Notes: generated by a model from the letters alone, not told the origin. 64,000 bases of DNA from Melastoma dodecandrum (GCA_029817715.1 JARUPY010000537.1:2480001-2544000); one strand, 5' to 3'; shown: positions 23,455 to 35,056, counted from the stretch's first letter. Made by a program: numbers and translations.

Positions 23455-23830
23455 ACCCTTCCATTTTCAGTACTGTCGATTCAATTCCAGTACTGTTGAT
23501 TCACCCCCCGAAACCACCTTTTACCCTCAGTACCGTCGATTCAATTCCGGTATTATTGATGTCCAATCGCCGATCCACCAAGGTAGATTCCACTAGAGGG
23601 ATCCGTTGTAGCCGCCGTTCATCCGCCGTCGACCGTCGTGAAGCGCCCTCAAGTCTTTTTTTTGTTGTTTTTCCGTTCAAGTCATGTCTGTAAGTGTTAC
23701 GCTGTAAATTCGGTACTGTTGTATTCAATTCCAGTATTGTGTTTACCGTTCTGCTTGCATTCGTTTACTTTACGGTGACAATACATAAATTCGGTGCTGT
23801 TGTATTCAATTACGGTATTGCATTTACCTT
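23455..23830. repeat. Scattered short repeat with core GTACTGT(C/T)GATTCAATTCC
   Basis: The core occurs near 23469-23502 and 23530-23556, and in a variant form GTACTGTTGTATTCAATTCC at about 23713. A further form with GGTGCTGTTGTATTCAATTACG lies near 23792. Each is followed by a second GTA(C/T)TGTT or GTATTG. The spacing is irregular, so this is a degenerate array rather than a strict tandem repeat. Confidence 0.5.
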
Positions 23831-25041
23831 TATTTTATTGTGGCTTCACAATCACTGTAAAATTCGACACGTGTGGCAGGGAATGCAATTCCGCGCTAAC
23901 AACCTAAACAACTTGAATAAAAACCTGACATATCATTTCATGTTAACATATACCACGACGAATATATTAATTACCTCCCAACTCGTCTCGGTGGGCAGTA
24001 CCACCAAACATTTACATTACAATACACAAGTGAGTCGACGATGCATAGGCATTTATTTGGCGAGACAAGTTGGGCAGGGCTTTTAATAAATGGAGTCATG
24101 CTATTAGGGGGGGGGGGGGGGGTTACCTTTTTTTATTGGGGTTTTATTCATTTTTTTTTTGTTAGTAAAGCTAGTGACATGAATGATAAATATGTCCATA
24201 ACTATTTTAAAATTTTATTTTGATATATTTCTATGGAATTTTTTATTTTGAAGTAGTTCTTGTAATGGGCCTGGTGGACCCAAAAGTAGATGCAATATCT
24301 TTAAGGCTTGCAAGCCCAAATTCAAGAGGCTTCATAACTTCAACGAATTTGGTTAGTTTTTACGACTTCATCTCGTCGTGTGTATTCTTTTTTTTCTTTC
24401 CATTTGATTTAAGAATAAACTCAACACGACAAGGAAAAGAGTCATAAAATCAAGAGAAAATTCAAATTAGTAGTAGTAATAGTAGACGGCGCATACGTGA
24501 GGTACTCAATTGTTGACGGCGCAACTTTATTAGTATGAGCCACCGTTCCGAAAACCATTGCAGCGGTGTGACGCGATAAACAAAAGGCTACGAGGATAGG
24601 ATTGAGCTTCGTTGATTAGGACGCGTTAGCATTGGATTAAATCTATAGCTTAAGAGGATTATGAGGACATTAACAAGAAGATTAGCCTAAAAGCGGATCG
24701 CCCTAAAAGAAGGGTTTTTGAAATGGAAATGAAGGAAGTGATCGATGTGAATGAGTTACTAATGCCTTTATGTAAGCTATGGGAATCTCTTTCATTTGGG
24801 TCTAGTTCGATATTTCTGCGCATGACATCATCCTATATTATTTCCATATCGATCGAATGTAGTCTGTCGGCATTTACCGTTTTTGATGTGATAACAAACA
24901 TAATGGAAATGTCTTGTTGAGGTTTGTACAAAAACACCGTTGGTTTCCAAAACAAATTCTCTAAATGTAGTTCTAATTTACTAATTAATCAATTTACAGC
25001 CCCTAAGGCGCTATTCACAATCACGCAACTCAAATTACACA

Positions 25042-25111
25042 AAAGACGGGGCTACGAACCGCGTCTTTGAAGAAAATGGTGAAAGACGGGTTCCCAACCC
25101 CGTCTTTCACC
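25042..25111. repeat. Two adjacent hairpins built on AAAGACGGG
   Basis: The first has a 7-bp stem, AAAGACG at 25042-25048 with CGTCTTT at 25062-25068. The second has a perfect 13-bp stem, GGTGAAAGACGGG at 25078-25090 with its complement at 25099-25111. Repeated inverted AAAGACGGGG units are typical of the subterminal regions of plant CACTA transposons. No CACTA end was seen nearby, so at most this is a fragment. Confidence 0.5.
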
Positions 25112-25334
25112 CACTGTTGGTAATTTAGCAAAGTAGAAACGCATTGGCGAATTTTTTTTGAAACTAAACGCTGTTTTCGTACAATCCTTGTGTCTTGTTG
25201 AGGTACATAAATGTAACGCTGTATAAAACACGTGGCTGCTATAGCCTATTAAGACGAGCAATACAATACTCTATAGAGAACAATCCTCTACTGCCTCCCA
25301 TTATTAATATAGTGGAAAGCATCTTGTTAGTGAC

Positions 25335-26416
25335 TGTTGACGTAAAAAATCTCACGGGGAAATATCAGCGTACAAATTATCGTATTGAAAATATAGCGGG
25401 TTCAATCTCTAGTCACGGACAAAGCACGTGAGTCCTCTGATTCTATACTCATAAGATATCATAAATATAGATGGGCTGATGCTCTGGCGAATATCTGCTG
25501 GAGCTTCAGGGAGGTATGTTGATGAAGATGCTGGAGCTGTAGAGCAGGGCTATTGTAGAAGCTTGATTTGGAGTCTTCAGGAGTGACGCTTGATCTGGAG
25601 TCTTCTGAAGATGCGAAGAACACCAGGCTGCTGAAGCTTGATCTTGATCTTGAGGCTTGATCTCGATCTTCAGACTTGATCTCGATCTTCAGACTTGATC
25701 TTGTAGCCTTCAGAGATAAACCCGCAAGAGGGGCCTTCGGAGATATACCCGCAAGTGGGACCTTCGGAGATAAACCCGCAAGAGGGGCCTTCGGAGATAT
25801 ACCCGCAAGAGCCTTCGGAGATATACCCGCTAGAGGGGCCTTCGCCGCCGCACCAGCCGCCGAGGAGCCTTCGCCGCACTACCCGCTCGCCTTCGCCGCA
25901 CCACCCACTGATGGGTCTTCAAAAATAACTAGAATCTCTTTATAACCCAATGGGGCTTAAGAGAATAAGAGAGAAGAGAGAATTTTTTTTTGTCTCTTCA
26001 TGAGGGGGGGTGAGACTCCCTTTATATAGGAGTTGAAGGACCCTTGGGTGCCCTCTCTTTCCGATGTGGGACAAAGAGTCTGGGCTTAAAGGCCATATTG
26101 GGCCGACATTTGGATTGGACCGAAGTTTGAATGGGCCGATATATGGGCTAAGCCCAGATCATTTTATAATTGGGTTAGGCTTAATTGGGCTAGCATATGG
26201 GCTGAGCCATAATTTTAAAACCCAATAATAAATGGGTTGGGCTTGAACTTTTTTATAATATCAGGCCCGTGTATTATATTTACACTAAGATATAAGTGCA
26301 AAATATTTCACATCGTGATGTCTTATAATATAAAGACAATCAATCATATTCAGCCATAATATATGGTTTGGGCCGAATGACATTATTTTGACATCAATAA
26401 AATTTCAATGTCTACA
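25335..26416 (-). repeat. 3' LTR of the Tat element (1,082 bp)
   Basis: It starts TGTTGACG and ends GTCTACA in plus-strand reading. A TATA box reading CCTATATAAAGG on the minus strand lies at 26021-26028. The end nearest 26416 differs from the other LTR by very few bases over about 500 bp. The LTR is 179 bp shorter than its partner, because it has about five rather than eight 27-bp units (25708-25838) and lacks a roughly 95-bp segment beside the tandem array. Confidence 0.95.
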
Positions 26417-26432
26417 AATGCCCCCACTTTAA
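26417..26432 (-). other. Polypurine tract of the Tat element
   Basis: On the minus strand AAAGTGGGGGCATT directly precedes the 3' LTR. This is the expected position and composition for the plus-strand primer of reverse transcription. Confidence 0.75.
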
Positions 26433-26639
26433 TTCGTATCTCGTATGCGTATATATATTGCAGAGAGATTAGAATTAAAGTACGTAAATATTGGAGTGGG
26501 ATCCGTAAGACACATGATGTGTATTTCACAAATCAGAACCGTGGTTTATTTCAAGGAGACAACGGTATCTGTGTCTTGTGAAGGACGATAACCCACAAGA
26601 AGAAGATATGCTGAAGTTACCATGTCTTCCATCCAAAAT

Positions 26640-27413
26640 GGGCCATTGTGCTCCGCACATCAAGCTTGATATCCAACACTGATCGAAGGAGATCCATATG
26701 ATTCTTATCGCCTCAAGGCCTGGTCTTTATTGTCTCCATCCACGATGTCCTATGCCGAGCCAAAACCTTCGCTTACATTTGGCGAATCTTGTTGGGAAGG
26801 GTATTTTTGGGAGTTGCTGGATAATCATCAATGGCAGCTCGAATTCCAGAAAGGATTGCTCAATTCGAAGGGAATAAAGAAGTTGATGACGCTTCTGTCG
26901 ACCCTGACTTGAGTGACCCAGCTGTGGCTTCTCGAGCTTATATATGGGAAGACATCAAGGAGAAGATTTTCAAAACTCCCTTTAGTCAGGGTCACACACT
27001 TACTGAGGAGTTGGAGAATATTCTCGATCTCATCAATGAAAGTGAGCATTTGGAATGGGCTCCTATCTATGCCTCGGTGGAAGAATATATGCAAGGATCG
27101 ACAAAATATTCAGATCTATTGCCCACCGTTGAAGGGACAATAACAGAAGAATAACTAGCTGCCGTTAAAACAATTGTCTGACTGTATTGGGGCTAAAGCG
27201 ACCTCAGAGGATTCTCTAGACTGTTGCCATCGCTAAGAAGGCAGATGAGGACATATCAAGATTGAAAGGGCCATGTCTGCTTTTAAGAATGCCTTGATAG
27301 TCCGTGATGAAGATCGTTTGTCCTTCAATGAACTTCGAGAGCAGCTGAAGAAATTGTCCAATTTACCTGGGAAGCTTGATTTCACCCTTCTAGCTTGTTT
27401 CGGCTCAGAATAG
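26640..27413 (+). pseudogene. Remnant of an antisense accessory ORF in the Tat element
   Basis: Between pol and the 3' LTR, on the strand opposite to gag-pol, a protein-like reading can be followed through frame breaks. The best segment, 26831-27154, is 107 codons with acidic helical content (IWEDIKEKIFKTPFS, EELENILDLINESEHLEW). A later segment in another frame (about 27268-27413) reads DRLSFNELREQLKKLSN and ends at a TAG at 27411. Stops and shifts separate the pieces. Some Tat-lineage elements such as Grande carry an extra gene in antisense at this place, which is why I treat this as a decayed accessory ORF and not as chance. No domain could be named. Confidence 0.5.
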
Positions 27414-27525
27414 GACTTTCCTTCTTTGTAGGACTATCATTTCTTCGAATAAAAAGTCCTTTCTTTTTAAAGTCGTTCATCTCTTATACTCGTAGAACCA
27501 CGACTTTAATATATATTTTTTTTAA

Positions 27526-27775
27526 GCCGTTCACAGTTTATACTCGTGCGAGCCAGGAGTGATACATTTTATTTAGCCGTTCACAGTTTATACTCGTGCG
27601 GGCCAGGAGTATTACATTTTTTGTTTGAGCCGTTCACAGTTTATACTCGTGCGGGCCAGGAGTATTACATTTTTTGTTTGAGCCGTTCACAGTTTATACT
27701 CGTGCGGGCCAGGAGTATTACATTTTTTGTTTGAGCCGTTCACAGTTTATACTCGTGCGGGCCAGGAGTATTACA
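27526..27775. repeat. Tandem array of five units of about 53 bp in the element's 3' non-coding region
   Basis: Units begin GCCGTTCACAGTTTATACTC at 27526, 27576, 27629, 27682 and 27735, with spacings of 50, 53, 53 and 53 bp. The last three are almost identical. Degenerate units flank the array at about 27473 and 27795. Arrays in the 3' untranslated region are a known trait of Tat-type elements and can seed satellite DNA. Confidence 0.92.
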
Positions 27776-27835
27776 TGATGATTTTTTTTTATTATGTCGT
27801 GCAGTTTAGGCTCATGCGACATGGAGCATTATTCT

Positions 27836-30800
27836 TCAGGCGTAGTATCGCTTCAGGAACTTCCCGTTGATTGGTCCGACGCGCACTCCATCTTGATCAA
27901 CTATCTTATAAGCGCCCCCAGTGTATGCTTCTTGCACCACGTATGGGCCGTCCCACTTCGAGGTGAACTTGCTTCCAGTCTTGTGTGTTATGATTATAGG
28001 TCTTCTCACCGCAAGTACGAGATCACCAACTTGGAAGGAGCGATGACGGACTTTCTTATTAAAAGACTTGGACATCCTTGCTTGGTAGCACTCGATTCGC
28101 TGTTGTGCTTCCAGACGCTTTTCATCCAGGGCTTCCAATTCCTGTAACCGTAGTTGCGCATTATCCTCTTGACAAAGTCCTTCCTGTATCGCTATTCGTA
28201 GCGAAGGTATTTGTCGTTCAAGTGGGAGAACCGCCTCAACGCCATAGACCAATGAGTATGGTGTCATTTGGGTTGCAGTTCTATATGTCGTTCGATACGC
28301 CCATAGAGCTTCTCCAACTCGTTCATGCCAATCTTTTCTGGCTTTACCCACCACCTTTTTGAGAAGGTTGTAAAGTGTCTTATTGAACGCTTCTGCCAAT
28401 CCATTTGCAGCCGCATAATACATGGAAGAGTTGTATTGCTTGAAGCCGAATTGTTCGCAGAACTTATCTATGGCCTTATTAGAAAAGTTCCGTCCATTAT
28501 CAGTGATGATATAGCGAGGCACGCCATAACGAAAGATGATATTATTCTTAATGAAGGTGATAACCGTTTCTTTCTTTACTTCCCGAAAAGGTGCAGCTTC
28601 TGCCCATTTGGAGAAGTAGTCAGTTGCAGCCAGAATATATGAATGGCCCCCGGACGATTTTGGCGTGATGGGTCCTACAACATCTAGTCCCCATGCTTCA
28701 AATGGCCAAGATGCTACGGTTGGATGAAGTGGCTCGGGCGATTGATGGATGAAGTTGGCATGAAACTGACAAGCTTGGCACCTCTTGACATACTCCATGC
28801 AGTCCTTCACCATCGTTGGCCAGTAATAACCCATCCTCTTCAGTTGAAAGTGAAGTTTCGGACCGGATTGATGAGCCCCACAGACTCCTGAATGTGCTTC
28901 TTCTTAAGCTTTGTTAGCTTCTTCTTCTCCAAGACACCGTAAGAACACTCCTTCGAATGATCGACGATAGAGAGTATTCTTGAAATATATGAACCGAGGT
29001 GCTCGTCTCCTAATATCTACCTTTTGTCGAGGATCATCAGGCAACTTTCCGTGCTCAAGAAAATCAATGAGTGGTTGTCTCCAGTCTTTGTTTTCCCCAT
29101 TATAGGCAGAGATGATATTGACTTCTTCCTCTTCCTCCTCATTAAAGGTTGGAGGATCCACCCAAGCCTGACACAGTCGAATACTAACTTGCTTGTCCAC
29201 AGAAGTGAGTGAAGAAGCGAGGCTTGCCAAGGCATCTGCTTGTGCATTTTCCCTTCTTGGTACGTGACTTATTTTAAAGTCCTGGAACCATCCCGCGAGC
29301 TTTACTGCATATTCATGATATGGCAAAAGTTCAGGCTTGCGAACTTCGTATGTAGATAAAAGTTGATTGATCACAAGCTCGGAGTCCCCATACACCCTAT
29401 GCCCCTTGTTATCCATGGCCATTTCTAACCCTAATATGAGGGCTTGATATTCAGCCATATTGTTTGAGCATAATTGTGTAAGGGTGTATGCATATGGGAT
29501 GATATCTCCATCAGATGTGACGAAGACAACTCCAGCTCCTGCACCTCTTTGGGTAGCCGATCCATCAAAGAACATCTTCCATGGACGAGGAGTATCTACC
29601 AACATCACATCTTCGTCGGGTAGTTCTTCAGAAATCCTCCAATTATCTGGTATAGGATGATCTGCTAAGAAGTCAGCCAAAGCTTGTCCCTTCACAGCCT
29701 TTTGAGGCACATATGAGATCTCAAATTCTTGAAGCATAAGTGCCCATTTGGCGAGACGACCAAATAAAACCGGCTTTGACATGATGTACTTGAGAGGATC
29801 TGCCCGTGATATGAGGCGAACAGAATGTGCCTGCAAATAATGTCGCAACTTTTGTATAGCGAACATTAGTGCGAGGCATGTCTTCTCAATTGGAAAATAA
29901 TTCAGCTCTGCACCAGTTAACGTTCTGCTCAAGTAGTATAGAGCGTTCTCCTTTCCACCATCATTCTCCTGGGCTAACAGGACTCCTAAAGAAGCTTCTT
30001 GCGCCGCTATATAAAGTATGAGTGGCCTTCCTTGGATAGGTGCATTAAGGACCGGCGGCTTTGACAAATAAGCCTTTATGCTGTTGAATGCATTTTCACA
30101 TGCTTCGTCCCACTCAAAAGGAGTACCCTTCTTCATCAATCTATGGAACGGATGGCATCGTCCGGCCAAGTTTGATATAAACCTTCGAATGTATGCAAGC
30201 TTCCCTTGAAGGCTCTTCAACTCATGTATATTCCTTGGCCCTGGCATCTTCATAATTGCATCTATCTTTGATTGATCGACTTCAATGCCTCGACGTCGAA
30301 CGATAAATCCAAGAAACTTTCCTGAAGTGACCCCGAATGCACACTTCATGGGATTCATCTTCAGTTGATATTTACGCAGTCTGTCAAATACTTTTCTCAA
30401 GTCATCAATATGATCATGTCTTCGTTTGGACTTGACAACCAAATCATCCACGTAACACTCTACGTTTTTATGTAGCATATCATCGAAGATGCGCTGCATT
30501 GCTCTTTGATAAGTTGCTCCTGCATTCTTCAACCCAAAAGGCATCACCTTATAACAATATATTCATTTTGGTGTACGAAATGCTGTTATTTCCTCATCTT
30601 TCGGGTCCATTCGAATTTGATTATATCCCGACGATCCATCCATAAAACTGAGGGCTTCATAGCCTGTGGTAGCGTCTACCATTATCTCAGTGATCGGAAG
30701 CGGAAAATCGTCCTTGGGACACGCATTATTGAGATCACGAAAATCAACGCAAACTCGGAGTTGACCGTTCTTTTTCTTGACGGGTACGATATTTGCGATC

Positions 30801-31898
30801 CATGTTGGGTACTTCACTTCCCGAATGAATCCAGCTTCGATAAGTTTATTGACTTCGACTTCTATCTGGGGAATCAACTCCGAACGAAAACGCCGTTGAG
30901 CTTGCTTTATGGGACGAACCCCATGCTTCACAGCTAACTTGTGAACTGCAATCTTTGGGTCGAGGCCGGGCATTTCTTTGTAGCTCCATGCAAAGACGTC
31001 TTTGTATTCCCCTAACAATTGGATATACAACTCCTCTTCTTCAGGGGTTAAACTCGCACTAAGGAAAGTAGGACGGTGATCCCCTTCTTTTCCAAGTTCT
31101 ACTTCCTTCAGCTCATCAATAGTAGACTTCTTCCCATCTACGAATACTTCAGGAGCATTTTCCGCATCATCTTCTTTGTGAGATGCGTCTTCATCGGCCT
31201 ATGAAATTGTGACATGATAAGAAGCGACATTATCTTCAAACGTTATCTTGAGATAACTCATCATTGCCATTTGTAGTTATCCACGTCTTCATGGTCATTT
31301 TCAACACTTCTCCAGTGGTCACCTCCACAACAGTTCGACGCTTCATTCGGGAAGGAATTTTACTACGGAGAGCATTTGTGTCTTCAATTATGATTGGGAC
31401 GTCTTTCCTCTTGTCCACTCTGTTCCACACCATTAGACTTCTTATAGTGTCGCCTAACCTCAGTTGTGCCGGTCTCTGAGCAACAGTCTTTTCCCCCGGA
31501 GCACCAAGTCTATCAAATACCGATTTTCGTTCGGACGGGGCTTCAAGTCGATCGAATATCGAAGTTCTCATCGATTTGGCTGTAGTTTTATCATCAACCT
31601 CAACGTATTGAGTTGAAGCCTTCTTTACCGCTTGATTGACAGGCTTATGAGTATCATACCCAAGACCGAGTTTTGACTTTTGAGTATCACCTCCTGGATT
31701 GGCCTCTTTTGAAATAGCCCCAAGCGCCTTTAAGTCCTCTGTGTAGCCGGCCGCAGAGATTAGCCTGAATGCATTTGGATCAAATCCGTTGGTGCGCCTG
31801 TCATGCAATGAATCTAGATATATAATTACCCCATGTTTAGGCCGGACAAAACCTTTTAAAGGCGTACTCGTTTGAGCAATTGTCGTCATTTTCGTCAC
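27836..31898 (-). pseudogene. pol of the Tat element: reverse transcriptase, two RNase H domains and integrase, disrupted
   Basis: The order on the minus strand is a linker (31898-31236), reverse transcriptase (from about 31030; ECYVDDLVVKSK holds the catalytic YVDD), gypsy RNase H, archaeal-type RNase H (FFDGSA, MAEYQALILGLE) and integrase (28834-27836). The integrase has a CQACQFH zinc-finger end, catalytic Asp in GLDVVGPI and TDNGRNF, and Glu in NGLAEAFNKT. Breaks seen: a frame change near 31240, a TAG near 31203, a TGA near 30565 inside the reverse transcriptase just before YCYKVMPFGL, and a TAA near 28904 between RNase H and integrase. The remaining sequence is well preserved, which suggests recent decay. 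Confidence 0.92.
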
Positions 31899-32091
31899 TG
31901 GCCAGTTTTGGCACCATTATTTATTCAGCGTGGCTACTCACGAAAGGTGGTTCCCCGGCTTTTCGGAAGGCTCTTGGGACATAGCACAGAATTGGTTTGC
32001 TCTGCTTCGTCACATCTTTTGCCTGTATATTTTCAGGCCTAATATCAGCTTTAAATTTCTCTTGTTGTATGGATGGTATATATGCGCTTGA

Positions 32092-35019
32092 TTATTTTAG
32101 AGCATTCTTTACGATGGGCTTTAAATTTGACGCCTCCACATGTACACTCTTGTTTAAGTAAAACTTGGCGTCAGCAAAGTATGACTCCTCCTCTGTGAAG
32201 GGCTTAGCATCCGCCCATACTGTACACGACACTCCGTCCTTAATAAACTTAAAGCATTGATGAAGTGTTGATGCGACAACTCCATATTCGTGCATCCATG
32301 GTCGACCCAGTAACATATTATAGGTCGTCCTTGAATCGATAACATAGAATGTCGTGCAAGATTCCATGTCACCTATTGTGAGAGAAAGGCAAATTTTTCC
32401 TATGGCTCGTTCTCCGCCTTGGTTAAATCCCTGAAGTATCAGCCAACTGCTTGAGAGATCATACACTCCCAAGACAATATCCTTCAAAGTTTTTGATGAA
32501 ATGATATTGACTGCCGAACCTGGGGCAATCAGGATGCGATTAACCTTTGTGCCACATGTATATCCAGACACAAATAATGGTCGATTGTGTGACTTGTGGC
32601 CCACGAGAAGATCTTCATCAGAAAACGTGATAATCGGACAATTCTCCTTCACCTTTTCCACTGACATTGTTGTAGAACTTTCCGGGAAGCCAACCTTTAG
32701 ATTGGACTGCTCCTTTTCCATGTCAATATGGTGACAACTTCTGGACAAAGTCGCAAGCCTTTGAAATTTTTTAGGGAAGAAATCCCACACGGTGATTGGA
32801 GATGGCTTCTTCAAGGTTACTTCAACATCAGGCTTTCGCTTATCTACAACCTCCCTGAAGTTTGCCTTCATATTTCCTTTTTTAAAAACTCTTGCTCGAA
32901 TAGGAGGTTTCTTCTCTCGAGGCTTCAAAGTCTTTCTTCGGTTCCTTCTACGTGTTACCAAAGTCCAACCTTCCTCATCATGAATCGCCTCATGGCCAAT
33001 TGCATAGCTTGACATCTTAACGTCCTGACTATCATCCAGTTCCACTTTCGAACAAAGGAAAGCAGCCATCTCATCAGAGTTAAACGACCCGAAGATAATA
33101 TTGGATGCGTTCGAACTTGCTACGTCCACCAGCTTCGAGGAAACCATCGACCCTAAGTCAATCTTGTTATCTCGGGCAAGTTCCATAACCTTCTCTTTGA
33201 AGACAAAACACTTCTCAATAGGTTGACCCAGAACACGGTGATACTTGCAAAAGTTTGGATCTCCCGCTCGACTCGCTTGTTGTGGGCGTTTCGACGGAGG
33301 GAGTTCAATCATTTTAACAGACAAAAGAAAGTCGAATATATCTGCAACATCGGAATCTGGAAAAGGATATTGCTTATTCTGCCTCTCCTCTAGAGTCGGT
33401 CGCCTCTTCTCTGTCTGGGGAGTTGCTGGAGCATGGGTTGAAGTGCTCGATTGCCCTTTCTCCTTTGCATTCGGGACCTTGACGGGAACTACATCGGTGG
33501 CCAGCACTTGTTTCTTGTTATCCTTGAAGGCAGGCTTGCCCCCAGTTCTATTAATTGGTCTTCCCGTTCCCTTGGATGGCTCAGGTATCGGAAGATCTCC
33601 CACACCAACTCCTACAAAACTCAACTCCATATCATGTGCTCTTGTCGCTAATTCCTCAAAAGACCGAGGTTTGATCCCTTGCAAGATATAGCGAATCCTC
33701 CAGAGCATTCCTTGAATGCACATGTCTATTGACGTCGCCTCAGATAAGCGATCCCTACAGTTTAGACTTAGGTTTCTCCATCGTTGTATATAATCAACGA
33801 CCGGCTCGCCTTCCCATTGACGCGTGTTGGTGAGTTCTATCATGCTCACCACACGTTTCGTGCTATAAAAGCGGTTCAAGAATTCCCTTTCCAACTGCTC
33901 CCAACTGTCAATATTTCCTGGTTTTATGTCGATATACCAGTCAAAAGCATTTCCCTTCAAGGAGCGGACGAACTGTTTGACCATCAAGTCTCCATCTGTA
34001 CCAGCATTGTTGCAAGTCTCGACAAAATGAGCCACATGTTGCCTTGGATTCCCCTTCCCATCAAATTGTTGGAAGTATGGGGGCTGATAACCCATTGGCA
34101 TGCTCAAGTTTTCGATTCTTTGGCTGTACGGCTTATTGTATGCCAAAGGTGTCGCATACTTTCCCTCAAGTTCATCCTTCAGAGCCTCTTGTATTAGCTC
34201 TTTCATTGCTCTAGTTGAGACTGGAGCATCAACAGAGATAGATACAGGCTTCGGTGAATCATCCACGTTCAGCACATTCTTGCCTTTATCCTTGCGTATA
34301 TGAGAACCTTCCTCAATAGATGTTCTTCCAGACTCTTTATTCTCGAGCCTGCTTATGACATACTCAAGTTGTTGATCCCTATCCCTCATGGACTTCGTCA
34401 TTGCTTCAACTGCTTTGGCAAGAGACGCAACTTGGTCTTCCAACGATGGGGTGTCAGCCATCATAACTGGCATGATTTCATCTAACTTTTCAGCTAAATC
34501 AACCTCACCAATGCTTCGAGACTGATTTGATGAAGAGTCCTCTGATAAACTATCATGGAAGCTTGGCAGAGGAACTGGCGACATATTGCTCTTGTTCGCT
34601 TGCGTCTTTTCGGCAATCTCCTTGCAGGATGGAATAGATCGAAGAATGTCTTCTATCTCCTCCATTTGCTTGCGCGCTTTGGCCCTTGATTCAGCAAAGC
34701 TCCATTTCGGAGTGCAGTCTAATGAAGAATCCTCAAGAAGAGAGACACTCGATGAGCTATTACAGAAATTACCCAAATGAATTGGTGATATGGAACTCTT
34801 GTTGAGAAGGCTTCTTTCAGTAACCGCCTTATATGATGGAGATGACTTTGGAGAGATGGATTTTAGAATCTCTTCGGTCTCCTTATATATATCAGCAATC
34901 AGTCTAGTCTTGGTAAAGTTTCTGGAACCAGGCGATTCAGACGACTGAGAGGGAAAACCAACTAGCTGATTATTCACAGCATCGATGGAGTTCTTCATCA
35001 TGATCATCTTTGAAGCCAT
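32092..35019 (-). CDS. gag-protease ORF of the Tat element, 975 aa
   Basis: One unbroken frame. The first ATG is at 35019, shortly after the primer-binding site, although the frame is open a little further upstream. The N-terminal 170 residues are Ser-rich and contain a diverged internal duplication (EEILKSI...LLNKSSISPI near residues 49-85, and EDILRSI...ANKSNMSPV near 122-150). A coiled-coil-like stretch (VASLAKAVEAM) follows. The retroviral-type capsid domain spans about 322-445 (FDGKGNPRQHVAHF, GNAFDWYIDI, LEREFLNRF). The aspartic protease lies near residue 832 in VNRILIAPGSAVN, where Ala stands at the position of the catalytic Asp, followed by the flap-side motif YNMLLGRPW. As written, the protease should be inactive, while the structural gag part could still be made. 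Confidence 0.88.
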   Translation of the reverse strand: MASKMIMMKNSIDAVNNQLVGFPSQSSESPGSRNFTKTRLIADIYKETEEILKSISPKSSPSYKAVTERSLLNKSSISPIHLGNFCNSSSSVSLLEDSSLDCTPKWSFAESRAKARKQMEEIEDILRSIPSCKEIAEKTQANKSNMSPVPLPSFHDSLSEDSSSNQSRSIGEVDLAEKLDEIMPVMMADTPSLEDQVASLAKAVEAMTKSMRDRDQQLEYVISRLENKESGRTSIEEGSHIRKDKGKNVLNVDDSPKPVSISVDAPVSTRAMKELIQEALKDELEGKYATPLAYNKPYSQRIENLSMPMGYQPPYFQQFDGKGNPRQHVAHFVETCNNAGTDGDLMVKQFVRSLKGNAFDWYIDIKPGNIDSWEQLEREFLNRFYSTKRVVSMIELTNTRQWEGEPVVDYIQRWRNLSLNCRDRLSEATSIDMCIQGMLWRIRYILQGIKPRSFEELATRAHDMELSFVGVGVGDLPIPEPSKGTGRPINRTGGKPAFKDNKKQVLATDVVPVKVPNAKEKGQSSTSTHAPATPQTEKRRPTLEERQNKQYPFPDSDVADIFDFLLSVKMIELPPSKRPQQASRAGDPNFCKYHRVLGQPIEKCFVFKEKVMELARDNKIDLGSMVSSKLVDVASSNASNIIFGSFNSDEMAAFLCSKVELDDSQDVKMSSYAIGHEAIHDEEGWTLVTRRRNRRKTLKPREKKPPIRARVFKKGNMKANFREVVDKRKPDVEVTLKKPSPITVWDFFPKKFQRLATLSRSCHHIDMEKEQSNLKVGFPESSTTMSVEKVKENCPIITFSDEDLLVGHKSHNRPLFVSGYTCGTKVNRILIAPGSAVNIISSKTLKDIVLGVYDLSSSWLILQGFNQGGERAIGKICLSLTIGDMESCTTFYVIDSRTTYNMLLGRPWMHEYGVVASTLHQCFKFIKDGVSCTVWADAKPFTEEESYFADAKFYLNKSVHVEASNLKPIVKNALK

Positions 35020-35056
35020 CTGGATACTTAGACGTAAAGAGATGAGAGGTAGAGAT

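Larger units (their letters stand above)
22430..25329. other. Intergenic stretch with simple repeats
   Basis: AT-rich, with no supported gene. It contains a pure run of 16 G at 24107-24122, a repeated GTACTGT...GATTCAATTCC motif at 23455-23830 and a pair of hairpins at 25042-25111, listed separately. Confidence 0.5.

Noticed and set aside
25676..25945. Coding gene made of GD(K/I)PARGAF repeats
   Set aside because: It is the LTR tandem array; both strands are open because the unit is nine codons without stops.
27526..27775. CRISPR-like array
   Set aside because: Units are head-to-tail repeats without unique spacers, inside a plant retrotransposon.
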